Assembly: GCA_031283505.1 (NCBI GenBank)
Contig: JAITBO010000309.1
Location: 1 to 9,241, forward strand
Direction: 5' to 3'
Source: Treponema sp.
GTDB lineage: Bacteria; Spirochaetota; Spirochaetia; Treponematales; Breznakiellaceae
DNA: 9,241 nucleotides
The stretch's first letter is position 1. Each line of letters begins with the position of its first letter. The translations under genes were made by a program, and so were the position numbers. Under the pieces are notes generated by a model. That model saw only the letters and a list, made by a program, of their open reading frames with translations, ran no database searches and was not told the origin of the DNA. Below, in pieces: positions 1-6,785 of this stretch.

Positions 1-2
1 CA

Positions 3-140
3 GCCGCCGTGATACACGGCAAAAAAGAGACAAGAAAGATAGCGCCCAAATGTTATAACGGTTCCATGACCGGAGTTCGTTTTGAAAGTTGGTTTGAGTT
101 TAAGCTGCTCAAGGAGATACAAATGCCAAAAATTTTTTAA
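3..140 (+). CDS. Possible 3' end of an upstream gene (partial)
   Basis: This frame is open from the left edge to a TAA at 138-140 (about 45 codons), and the predicted end reads GVRFESWFEFKLLKEI followed by MPKIF. An internal ATG at 66 is in frame. I do not recognise the product. A competing reading in the next frame stops at 56-58 and gives a short charged tail (RQKRDKKDSAQML), which looks equally like the end of a protein. Only one of the two can be the real C-terminus, and both may be noise. Beyond 140 the sequence up to radC is AT-rich and probably holds the radC promoter, but I could not find a convincing -35/-10 pair. Confidence 0.25.
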   Translation, partial: AAVIHGKKETRKIAPKCYNGSMTGVRFESWFEFKLLKEIQMPKIF

Positions 141-191
141 AAAATCCGTTTTCATTAAAGCAAGGTTCATCTCTGCGCCATACCTAAGGAT

Positions 192-977
192 ATGAATAAC
201 GGAATGTTGAATGATTACCCCGCAGATGGTGAAGTCCTGAAAAAGAAAGAAAAAAAATACAGGGCTGCCCCGATTACAGAACTGCATTCCCTGCCCCTTT
301 TCCTGCGTCCCCGGGAACGGCTTATCCGGGACGGGCCCGAAGCCCTGGCGGATCAGGAACTGCTGGCCATAGTCCTCAATTCCGGAGTTAAAGGAAAGAA
401 TGTCAGTGTGCTGGCGTCGGAATTACTCGATTTGCTGGAACAGGACAAGAAAATCCCTTCGATCAAGGAACTGCGGGGCTTGACGGGCTTGGGGGAATCC
501 AAGGCCTGTTCCATCCTCGCCATGCTGGAATTTGGCCGCCGCCGGTGGGGTCCTTTCGGCGCCAGGATCACGCGGCCGGCGGATATTTACGCCCTGGTCC
601 GCCATTACGCGGACCGCAAACAGGAACGGTTCATCAGCATTTCCGTGAACGGCGCCCATGAGGTTTTAGCGGTCCGGGTCGTTACAATGGGCCTTGTAAA
701 CAGAACGCTCATTCATCCGCGGGAAGTTTTTGCCGATGTGATAGCGGACCGGAGCTGCGGAATTTGTGTCTGCCATAATCACCCCAGCGGGGAAATCGCT
801 CCTTCCCAGGAAGACAATGAGGTTACTGTTGCCCTGGTCAAGGCGGCCAAGGTCCTGGGAATAAAATTCCTGGATCATGTGATTTTTTCGGAGTCATCCT
901 ATTACAGCTACCGCCATTCCTGCCCCGCCATCCTTACCCTAGGCACCGATGACGAAGGGGAAGACAAAAAAGATTGA
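192..977 (+). CDS. radC: RadC family JAMM-domain protein (UPF0758)
   Basis: The 261-residue product has the full RadC layout. Residues about 28-80 carry the N-terminal region (RPRERL, ELLAIVLNSG), and residues about 93-117 a helix-hairpin-helix-like segment (LTGLGESKA). Residues about 130-250 form the JAB/JAMM metalloprotease-like domain. The zinc motif HNHPSG...PSQED is intact, with His195, His197 and Asp208, and it is preceded by the family signature HPREVF and followed by LDHVIF. RadC proteins were named for DNA repair, but that role is disputed and the biochemical function is not settled. The product is longer than the usual ~225 residues because of a ~25-residue lysine-rich N-terminus. 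The start is uncertain: AAGGA (186-190) lies only 1 nt before the ATG at 192 and 13 nt before an in-frame ATG at 204. The gene converges on the htrA gene, with 26 bp between stops and no terminator hairpin in the gap. Confidence 0.95.
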   Translation: MNNGMLNDYPADGEVLKKKEKKYRAAPITELHSLPLFLRPRERLIRDGPEALADQELLAIVLNSGVKGKNVSVLASELLDLLEQDKKIPSIKELRGLTGLGESKACSILAMLEFGRRRWGPFGARITRPADIYALVRHYADRKQERFISISVNGAHEVLAVRVVTMGLVNRTLIHPREVFADVIADRSCGICVCHNHPSGEIAPSQEDNEVTVALVKAAKVLGIKFLDHVIFSESSYYSYRHSCPAILTLGTDDEGEDKKD

Positions 978-1003
978 GAGCGTACTCAGGGATCAGGGAC
1001 CGC

Positions 1004-2266
1004 TTACCGGCTTAACACTTCCTCCCGGTCCGCCAGGGTAACTTCAAGTTTCACGGTTTTGCCCCCCCGGAGGATCTCCACGGCGATTTTTTCGCCCGGC
1101 TTGTTGTCTTCCAGGGCCGAGTAAAGGTCCGCCAGACTGTCCACCTTCATGCCGTCTACGGAAGTAATGATGTCGCCCCCCAAATAGATAACGCTGGAAC
1201 CGTAACGGACCGGTTCCGTACCCTGCCGGAGGCCCGCCTGTTCAGCCAGGCCGTTCCGCTTGGTTCGGGAAACCAGCAACCCTGAACTTACCGGAAGTTT
1301 GGCGTATCTGACCAGGGCCGGGAAAAGTTGTACTACCGAGGCGTCTATCCAGCCGCGCCGGACCTTGCCGAATTCGATAAGTTCGGCAACCACCCGTTTG
1401 GCGGTGTTCACTGGGACCGCAAAGCCTATGCCTACGGAGCCGCCCGATGGGGAGTAAATCATCGTGTTGATACCTATCATCCGGCCCTGGGCGTCCAGCA
1501 AAGGCCCCCCCGAATTGCCGGGATTGATGGAAGCGTCGGTCTGGATCATGTCCCTGATGATGGTATTTCGGGAGGTCTGGATAGGCCGGCCCAAGCCGGA
1601 GACGATCCCCACAGTCAAGGTTCTTTCCAGGGCGAAAGGGTTCCCTATGGCCAGGACCTTCTGACCTACCCGGAGAGCGCCGGAGTTGCCGAAGGGCACG
1701 GTTCTAAGCTGCATACTGCCGGGAGGGTTGAATTTAAGGACTGCCAGATCGTTTTCCGGGTCCGTGCCCACCACAGAGCCTTCAAGCTGAGTACCGTCCG
1801 CCAGGTTGATGAACACCTTGTAGGCGTTTTCAATCACATGATTATTGGTCAGTACGTAACCCCTGGTGTCTATGATAGACCCCGAACCGGAACCCCCTTC
1901 CTGGGGAACCGGCTCCAGAAACCAGTTGATCGCTACGGTTTCGGTAGTAATGTTCACCACCGCCTCGTTAAGCTGCTCGTAGACGGAGATGTTCTCCCGT
2001 TCATCCTGGGTATAGGGACCCGGGTCGGCGGTATTGAGCATGAGGGGATTTACCGGAGGAGACTGTCTGAGGTTCAGGGCTTCAAAAGTCCCCCGCACCC
2101 CGGACTTCCCTTCTTCCAGTTCCGAACCGGCGGATGTATCCGCGATCAAAGCGGCGTTTTTTTGGGAAGGAAGTTTCAATACCCCCACTCCCAAAGCAAA
2201 TAAAATCACGATAAGTCCGGTCAGAATGGAAAAAAAAGCCAATTGTCCCCGGCTGTAAAGTTTCAT
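1004..2266 (-). CDS. htrA: HtrA/DegP-type serine protease with one PDZ domain
   Basis: The 420-residue protein starts with a short basic end and a hydrophobic segment (residues about 9-31), an uncleaved signal anchor or signal peptide that places the rest in the periplasm. A linker of about 60 residues follows, then a trypsin-like domain (about 95-300) with the complete catalytic triad: His143 (TNNHVI), Asp173 (ENDLAVL) and Ser252 (NPGNSGGPL). A single PDZ domain (about 305-412) follows, with its LGGDIITSVDG strand-turn. Proteases of this family degrade or refold damaged envelope proteins, and the PDZ domain binds exposed C-termini. One PDZ matches DegS and many bacterial HtrA proteins, whereas E. 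coli DegP has two. The ATG is supported by GGGGAGG (2278-2284) at 11 nt spacing. The gene diverges from the exported NlpC/P60-like gene and converges on radC. Confidence 0.95.
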   Translation of the reverse strand: MKLYSRGQLAFFSILTGLIVILFALGVGVLKLPSQKNAALIADTSAGSELEEGKSGVRGTFEALNLRQSPPVNPLMLNTADPGPYTQDERENISVYEQLNEAVVNITTETVAINWFLEPVPQEGGSGSGSIIDTRGYVLTNNHVIENAYKVFINLADGTQLEGSVVGTDPENDLAVLKFNPPGSMQLRTVPFGNSGALRVGQKVLAIGNPFALERTLTVGIVSGLGRPIQTSRNTIIRDMIQTDASINPGNSGGPLLDAQGRMIGINTMIYSPSGGSVGIGFAVPVNTAKRVVAELIEFGKVRRGWIDASVVQLFPALVRYAKLPVSSGLLVSRTKRNGLAEQAGLRQGTEPVRYGSSVIYLGGDIITSVDGMKVDSLADLYSALEDNKPGEKIAVEILRGGKTVKLEVTLADREEVLSR

Positions 2267-2291
2267 TTATCAATAATCCTCCCCACTGTTA

Positions 2292-2325
2292 AGTATATCC
2301 CAAATTTTCTTGAAAATATAGTATA
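2292..2325 (-). promoter_or_regulatory. Candidate -10 elements for htrA
   Basis: On the minus strand the htrA upstream gap contains two TATACT hexamers (2297-2292 and 2325-2320), each one base from the -10 consensus. Neither has a good -35 at 16-18 nt. The upstream copy also overlaps plus-strand TATA-like sequence that could serve the divergent gene at 2427. This is a weak assignment from sequence alone. Confidence 0.3.
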
Positions 2326-2426
2326 CATGGCAGAAACATTGCGTACAGAATGTTCATCCCAGTATTCCCTGAAATGAGAAATGAGGCTGACGGAAAAGCC
2401 GGAATTCGCCGATATTGAAAGGAATC

Positions 2427-3761
2427 ATGAAGATAGTTCAAATTGCCGGGCGTATGCGGATGTTTTGCGCCGCCTTTCTGCTGTTGGGGCTTTTCCCAAG
2501 GGATTTCGCATGGTGCCTGGATGTATCTTCCACGAAAATACAGGATGATTCTTCCCTCAGAATATCCCTGGCCCGGAATTGGTTCAAAGAGGCGCCCGCC
2601 AGGACGCTGGCCAACCGGTCTTTCATCCACACCCTGCCGGGAGGCGGTCGTATTCAGGTGCGGATCGAGGACGGGGCCCGTGAATTCGGGATAGTCCTTG
2701 CCCGTGAACTGAACGGGTCTTTCCCCGGCTGGGCTCAGGGATCATGGATACTTACCAGGGGAAAAGAGGACGGCGGGGCGGTCAGGATACGGGTGTTCCT
2801 CCGTAGCGACCCCTACACCTACGTTCAGTTCCGGCCTATGGGGAAGGACAAGAGCTGTATGGATGTGGTGCTTTACGAAGCCTATGTGGCGCGCTCCCTG
2901 CCTCTTTCTATTCCCTTTGACCGCCTTCTGGTGATCCCGGTGGAAGAAGCCCTGGCCGCTGCGGGAAGCGCCTTTCCCCGCCGTTATTTTGATCCCCATA
3001 CGGAGGACTACCGGGATGTCAGGACCCTGGTTGCCTCTGTCCGGGAACGGCTCCCCAGCCTCTCCTTTCGGGACGACGGCGCCATAGACGAACAGGGACG
3101 CTACGTGTACATCAAAACCCTCCAGGAGCAGACCGGGGAAAAGGGACTCAACTGTTCGGGCTTCGCCAAATGGATGGTGGACGGCATATTGAGGCCCGTC
3201 ACCGGGAGCCTCCTTCCCATACCTCCCTTAAAAGCGGCCTTTGGCGAACGGGGTTCGCCGTTCACCGACCCCTATGAAGATATTCGGGAGCCTTTTTTCG
3301 GCCTTGACTGGACCAGAAATCTAGCCGCCCAAGCCAATTCCGTCCTCCGCTCTCCCGGTTACGGCGTCCTGGAAGAAATTGAGGTGCGGAACGTCCCTTT
3401 CAGTTCGGTGATCCTCCGGGATCGGGAAGGGGGGGGCATTCGTTCCTTTCCCGGCTTCCTCATGAACGCGGGGTTCGGGATTGAGGGCATCCATCCCCTG
3501 CTCTACACCCTGGCCATTGATGAACCGGGGAGGATATACCTCGCTTCCGTCAATGACGAGGTAAACCCCGCTCCCCGTATGCGCCAGCATTTCCATGTGG
3601 CCGTTCTGGTCCCTTATTTCAACGAAAACGGTAATTTCCAGGTGGCTCTTTTTGAAAGCGCTGCGGAAACTTCTTTTTCCCGTTTCAAAAACCGGTATCC
3701 CGGCCATTACGTCAACCTGGTGCGCATCCCGGTAGAAGGGGAGTTTAACCCGGAAATGTAG
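2427..3761 (+). CDS. Exported protein with NlpC/P60-like Cys/His motifs
   Basis: I do not recognise the full protein. The 444-residue product begins with a basic stretch and a hydrophobic core (MFCAAFLLLGLF), a probable signal peptide, so it should be exported. Residues about 50-165 form an unassigned strand-rich region. The second half resembles a papain-like NlpC/P60 fold: GLNCSGF places a candidate nucleophile at Cys243, and QHFHVAVLVP places a candidate catalytic His at 390. NCSGF is very close to the DCSGF hallmark of cell-wall gamma-D-Glu-diamino acid endopeptidases. The Cys-to-His distance of about 147 residues is much longer than in standard NlpC/P60 domains, so an insertion or a different papain-like family is possible. 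The ATG at 2427 follows AAAGGA closely; a TTG at 2415 in the same frame is an alternative start. The stop lies 15 bp from the end of the convergent metH-like gene. A role in peptidoglycan or envelope processing is inferred. Confidence 0.8.
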   Translation: MKIVQIAGRMRMFCAAFLLLGLFPRDFAWCLDVSSTKIQDDSSLRISLARNWFKEAPARTLANRSFIHTLPGGGRIQVRIEDGAREFGIVLARELNGSFPGWAQGSWILTRGKEDGGAVRIRVFLRSDPYTYVQFRPMGKDKSCMDVVLYEAYVARSLPLSIPFDRLLVIPVEEALAAAGSAFPRRYFDPHTEDYRDVRTLVASVRERLPSLSFRDDGAIDEQGRYVYIKTLQEQTGEKGLNCSGFAKWMVDGILRPVTGSLLPIPPLKAAFGERGSPFTDPYEDIREPFFGLDWTRNLAAQANSVLRSPGYGVLEEIEVRNVPFSSVILRDREGGGIRSFPGFLMNAGFGIEGIHPLLYTLAIDEPGRIYLASVNDEVNPAPRMRQHFHVAVLVPYFNENGNFQVALFESAAETSFSRFKNRYPGHYVNLVRIPVEGEFNPEM

Positions 3762-3776
3762 GATCCGGCGTGGGCT

Positions 3777-5627
3777 TCAGACCGGTTCTCCCTCAAAGAG
3801 CGCGTCTTCGGCAGCCCGCCGCAATCCGTCCTCCAGGGCGTCCCAGGGAACCAGGGCGGCGGGGTCCGCAACAGCCATGGTAAGGCCCGCTTTCGCAGCA
3901 CGTTTGAGGAAGACCGTGTGCAAGGCTTTCCGGAAGGCGTCGTCGCTCTGGGAACCGGCGGAAAGGTTCGTGATATTCCCCAAAATATTGACACCCCGGC
4001 AGTTCTCCCTGATCCAGGCGCAGGCGCGGATAAAACCGGCGGCGCGGCTCTCTCCGGGAACCCCGGCGGACAGGGACGGCACGACGGGATCAAAAACAAT
4101 ATCTTCCGAGGGAAAGCCGCCGCCGGTCAAAAGCCCGAAAACACGTTCCGCAAGGACGATTTTCCGCTCGTAACTACCGGCCCGGCCATCTTCGTCATAA
4201 AGCGCCACAGCCACCGCCGCGCCGTAGCGCCGGGCTTGCCGGGCCTTGCGCAAAAATTCGGCCTCCCCTTCCCGGAGACTGACGGGATAGACCAGACCCT
4301 TCCCCGGCAGGCACTTGAGGGCGGCTTCTACGGTTCCCCAGTCGGAACTTTCGACCATGACAAGGGCTTTGGCGAAACCGGGGTAACAAAACCCCATGTT
4401 GAGGAAGCGGGTTATGACACTTTTCGTGTCCCCCGGAACACCGTCCACACAGAGGTTGATTGCGGCGGCGCCCTCTTCCAGCATATCCTGGGCCAGGAAC
4501 ACCGCTTCATCGTAGTCTTCTTCTTCAATAAGCCTGAAGAATTCCGGGTTTTTTACCGCGTTGGTCCGTTCCCCAATAAGGGTGACGGTTCCCGGCGCCG
4601 CGCCGCCCCGCAGACCGGCGGAGAAACCAGCGGCGGGCGCTTTTCTTGGCGGAAAACCACGGGCTTTTTCGGCGATAGCGGCGATATGGGCAGGAGTGGA
4701 ACCGCAGCAGCCACCCAGAATGTTTACCAGCCCCTGGCGCAGATACCCTTCCAGACAGGCAGCCATGATTTCAGGGGTTTCGTCGTATTCGCCCCGGCCA
4801 TTGGGCAGACCGGCGTTGGGATAGGCGATTACGCGGCAGGGGGCAAGGCCGGCCAGCTTTCGGATGTGCGGCTCCAGTTTGTCCGCCCCAAAGGAACAGT
4901 TAAGCCCTATAGCCCAGGGGTTTCCGTGGAATACCGAGGCGAAGAAGGCCGCCACAGACTGCCCCGAAAGGATATGCCCCGCATCATTGGCGACAGTGGC
5001 GGAAATCATGAGGGGGACGGACGCCTGCCGTTCCTCCCTGAGGCGATCCACGGCGAAAACAGCAGCTTTGGCGTTAACGGCGTCATAAACCGTTTCGATA
5101 AGAAAGATGTCCGCACCGCCGTCCAAAAGGCCCCGGGCGTTGTCGTAGTAGACCGCCGCAAGTTCGTCAAAAGTGACGCTCCGTTTGCCCAGATCGTTCA
5201 TATCCGGGGCAATACCGGCGCTTTTTACGGTGGGCCCCATGCTCCCCGCCACAAACCGGGGCTTGTCCGCAGTGGAAAAAGCATCCGCGGCTTTCCGGGC
5301 TATACCTGCGGCGGCGGCGCTTATCTCGTAAGCCTTATCCGCAAGACCATACTCCGCCAGAGACACGGCGGTGGCGTTGAAACTGCACGTTTCGATAATA
5401 TCCGCCCCGGCTTCAAGGTAAGAACGGTGAATAGACTCAATGACATCGGGCCTAGTCAAGCAGAGGACATCATTGCAACCCAGAAGGCGGGTCCCGTGAA
5501 AAGCGAACCTGCCGCCCCGGAAGTCCTCTTCCGTCAGGTTAAAGCCCTGGATCATGGTTCCCATGGCCCCGTCAAGTATAAGAACGCGGCTTTGGGCTAT
5601 CTCGTCAAGTATTTTCCCGGTATTCAT
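3777..5627 (-). CDS. MetH-like protein: homocysteine and pterin modules only
   Basis: The 616-residue product aligns by eye with the first half of cobalamin-dependent methionine synthase. Residues 1-325 are the homocysteine S-methyltransferase barrel (LILDGAMGTMIQ) with all three zinc cysteines: Cys244 (GLNCSFG) and Cys307/Cys308 (GGCCGS). Residues about 345-616 are the pterin-binding barrel (IGERTN at 351-356). The protein ends where MetH would continue into the helical cap and B12 domain, so the cobalamin and SAM-reactivation modules (about half of MetH) are absent. Several pterin-site positions differ from E. coli and T. maritima MetH: the DxN motif reads NLC (391-393), the Asp of IDSS is Glu426, and the Asn of the NS motif is Tyr447. 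Glu353, Asn356, Asp513 and Asn551 are kept. It may be one half of a split methionine synthase needing a separate corrinoid protein, or a methyltransferase with another donor. The ATG is chosen because the family N-terminus starts there; the frame stays open upstream to 5747 without family similarity, and no Shine-Dalgarno is visible. Confidence 0.9.
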   Translation of the reverse strand: MNTGKILDEIAQSRVLILDGAMGTMIQGFNLTEEDFRGGRFAFHGTRLLGCNDVLCLTRPDVIESIHRSYLEAGADIIETCSFNATAVSLAEYGLADKAYEISAAAAGIARKAADAFSTADKPRFVAGSMGPTVKSAGIAPDMNDLGKRSVTFDELAAVYYDNARGLLDGGADIFLIETVYDAVNAKAAVFAVDRLREERQASVPLMISATVANDAGHILSGQSVAAFFASVFHGNPWAIGLNCSFGADKLEPHIRKLAGLAPCRVIAYPNAGLPNGRGEYDETPEIMAACLEGYLRQGLVNILGGCCGSTPAHIAAIAEKARGFPPRKAPAAGFSAGLRGGAAPGTVTLIGERTNAVKNPEFFRLIEEEDYDEAVFLAQDMLEEGAAAINLCVDGVPGDTKSVITRFLNMGFCYPGFAKALVMVESSDWGTVEAALKCLPGKGLVYPVSLREGEAEFLRKARQARRYGAAVAVALYDEDGRAGSYERKIVLAERVFGLLTGGGFPSEDIVFDPVVPSLSAGVPGESRAAGFIRACAWIRENCRGVNILGNITNLSAGSQSDDAFRKALHTVFLKRAAKAGLTMAVADPAALVPWDALEDGLRRAAEDALFEGEPV

Positions 5628-5633
5628 AGATGA

Positions 5634-5662
5634 AGTATAACAGGATCGCCGTCCTCCTGCAA
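5634..5662 (-). promoter_or_regulatory. Candidate leaderless promoter of the metH-like gene
   Basis: Reading the minus strand, TTGCAG (5662-5657) is followed by a 17-bp spacer and TATACT (5639-5634). The -10 matches five of six consensus bases and the -35 matches three. Only 6 nt separate TATACT from the ATG at 5627, the usual -10 to +1 distance, so transcription would start at or next to the start codon. This fits the lack of a ribosome binding site before the gene. Confidence 0.45.
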
Positions 5663-5683
5663 ACGGACACGAAGATGGGCGCA

Positions 5684-5706
5684 CCGGTCCCTTCGGGCCC
5701 GACCGG
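5684..5706. repeat. Hairpin with TTCG loop
   Basis: CCGGTC (5684-5689) pairs with GACCGG (5701-5706). CC/GG extends the stem inward around a TTCG tetraloop (5692-5695), leaving a CCC bulge at 5698-5700. It lies upstream of the metH-like promoter. There is no T-run, so it is not an intrinsic terminator. Confidence 0.45.
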
Positions 5707-5720
5707 GCTATCACTCCAAT

Positions 5721-5752
5721 CTTTTTTGCCCGCCCGGCGGCGGGCAAAAAAG
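5721..5752. repeat. 32-bp perfect palindrome, T-run / GC stem / A-run
   Basis: The 14-bp arms CTTTTTTGCCCGCC (5721-5734) and GGCGGGCAAAAAAG (5739-5752) are exact reverse complements around CGGC. A bidirectional intrinsic terminator would have the A-run before and the T-run after the GC core; here the order is reversed on both strands. The pairing is certain, the function unknown. Candidates are a protein binding site or a dispersed palindromic repeat. Confidence 0.8.
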
Positions 5753-5790
5753 GATTTCCGCTCTATCCCTTGCGCGTTTCCCGCCGTCTT

Positions 5791-5803
5791 ATTTTGACAA
5801 AAT
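5791..5803. promoter_or_regulatory. 13-bp operator-like inverted repeat over a TTGACA
   Basis: ATTTTG-A-CAAAAT is a perfect inverted repeat with a single central base, the form of a small repressor site. It contains a consensus -35 TTGACA at 5794-5799 on the plus strand, but there is no acceptable -10 hexamer 16-18 bp downstream (TTTGGGGC there). The inverted repeat is visible, but any promoter or operator role is a guess. Confidence 0.3.
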
Positions 5804-5830
5804 TTGAAAAACGGTTTTGGGGCAGGCTCT

Positions 5831-5866
5831 TGCAGTTTTTCAGGCTTTCAGCCTTACAAAACTGCA
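5831..5866. repeat. Imperfect hairpin next to the 25-bp palindrome
   Basis: TGCAGTTTT (5831-5839) pairs with AAAACTGCA (5858-5866), and the inner arms AGGC (5842-5845) and GCCT (5851-5854) close a TTTCA loop across a small internal bulge. It directly abuts the palindrome at 5868-5919 and shares its CAGTTTT motif. Confidence 0.6.
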
Positions 5867-5867
5867 A

Positions 5868-5919
5868 ATTTCAAGGTTGCTTTCCCAAAACTTCAGTTTT
5901 GGGAAAGCAACCTTGAAAT
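5868..5919. repeat. Perfect 25-bp-arm palindrome upstream of the thioesterase gene
   Basis: Positions 5868-5892 and 5895-5919 are exact reverse complements over 25 bp with only TC between them; in RNA the likely loop is UUCA closed by C-G. The right arm ends about 15 nt before the GGGA ribosome site, so the hairpin may lie in the 5' leader of the thioesterase mRNA or act as a DNA cruciform or operator. It is not followed by a T-run on the plus strand, and no gene ends here, so a terminator role is unlikely. With the other repeats it fills the 5628-5948 gap, in which I find no gene. Confidence 0.9.
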
Positions 5920-5948
5920 GAAATACATTATGTGGGATCATGTTCACC

Positions 5949-6785
5949 ATGAAAAATATTTGGCATGAAACGCAGCCCATACGCTTTGGTCATATAGACC
6001 GGTCCGACCGTTTGACCCTTTTCGCCGCCTTCGATCTCTTTCAGGAAGCCGCCATAAACCACGCGGCTGACCTTGGAGTCGGACGGGACGATCTGGCGCG
6101 TACCAGGCAATTGTGGGTTTTGTCCCGCATGACGGCGCTGATGGAACGCCGGCCCGTATATGGGGAAACTGTCACCGTGCGGAGTTGGCCTCTGGGGGCG
6201 GACCGGCTTTTTGCCGTCAGGGATTACGACATCAGGGACGGCGGGGACAACCCCGTGGTCCGGGGCAGAAGCGGCTGGCTTGTCCTGGATTTGGACAAAC
6301 GGCGGCCCCTGCGGGTTCAGCAGGTGGTGGCGTCCCTGCCCCTCAACGAAGGAATCAACGCTCTCCCCGGCGGCGCCGGGGGCCTGGACACCCCTCCTGA
6401 TATGGTTGAAGCCGGGGAACGCCGGGCCGTCTTTTCGGACATTGATTACAACGGCCATGTCAACAACGCCCGGTATATCCAATGGATTCAGGACCTTATG
6501 GAGCTGGAAGTCCTGGAAAAAGCGGACGTGCTGCGCTTGGACATCAATTATCTGGGAGAAGTGAAGTACGGAGAAGCCGTCTGCCTTTGGACGGCCCCGG
6601 CTGCCGGACCGGGTGTGTGGAACGGCATAGGCCCCGGAGAAGTCCCTTCCGGCGGGGAAAGGCCCTGCGTATTTGGTCTTGCCGTGGAGGGACGGCGGCG
6701 GGAAGGCGGACAGCCGGTGTTCCGGGCGGAACTGCGGACCTGGGCAGGCTCTCCTGGGGCTTCCCTGCCGGGAGACGGCGCTTAA
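5949..6785 (+). CDS. Acyl-ACP thioesterase (FatA/FatB-like, double hotdog)
   Basis: The 278-residue protein has two hotdog domains, residues about 1-125 and 155-265. The N-terminal half has the family run from IRFGHIDRSDRL through LFQEAA and LWVLSRM to SGWLVLDL. The C-terminal half carries SDIDYNGHVNNARYIQWI, giving the conserved Asp166, Asn168 and His170, with Glu204 (YLGEVKYGE) at the position of the fourth active-site residue of plant FatA/FatB. The enzyme hydrolyses acyl-ACP to free fatty acid in the cytoplasm. A Gly/Pro-rich insertion near residues 218-238 separates the last strands. GGGA (5934-5937) lies 11 nt before the ATG at 5949 but only 2 nt before an in-frame ATG at 5940, so I prefer 5949; the two differ by three residues. 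Its stop TAA abuts the next ATG. Pairing with a MetF-like protein is odd and has no obvious metabolic reason. Confidence 0.9.
   Translation: MKNIWHETQPIRFGHIDRSDRLTLFAAFDLFQEAAINHAADLGVGRDDLARTRQLWVLSRMTALMERRPVYGETVTVRSWPLGADRLFAVRDYDIRDGGDNPVVRGRSGWLVLDLDKRRPLRVQQVVASLPLNEGINALPGGAGGLDTPPDMVEAGERRAVFSDIDYNGHVNNARYIQWIQDLMELEVLEKADVLRLDINYLGEVKYGEAVCLWTAPAAGPGVWNGIGPGEVPSGGERPCVFGLAVEGRRREGGQPVFRAELRTWAGSPGASLPGDGA

Noticed and set aside
978..1003. Repeated CAGGGA between radC and htrA as a regulatory repeat or terminator
   Set aside because: Two copies of a 6-bp word in 26 bp are not significant and they form no hairpin.
1328..2203. 291-codon plus-strand frame opposite htrA
   Set aside because: The minus strand carries an HtrA protein with an intact catalytic triad; the opposite frame has no recognisable features.
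3918..5633. 571-codon open frame on the plus strand, opposite the metH-like gene
   Set aside because: It mirrors a clearly homologous gene on the other strand, its translation has no family features, and such long antisense frames are expected in GC-rich coding sequence.
5628..5747. Longer N-terminus for the metH-like protein (40 extra codons)
   Set aside because: The extra residues resemble no family member, overlap the hairpins and promoter, and the canonical family N-terminus begins at 5627.
5794..5822. Plus-strand promoter from the consensus TTGACA at 5794
   Set aside because: The -10 region at 16-18 bp spacing is TTTGGGGC, with no acceptable hexamer, so I did not call a promoter from this -35 alone.
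5868..5919. Intrinsic terminator at the 25-bp palindrome
   Set aside because: No gene ends nearby on either strand and the plus-strand side has no T-run; the minus-strand side is only weakly T-rich.
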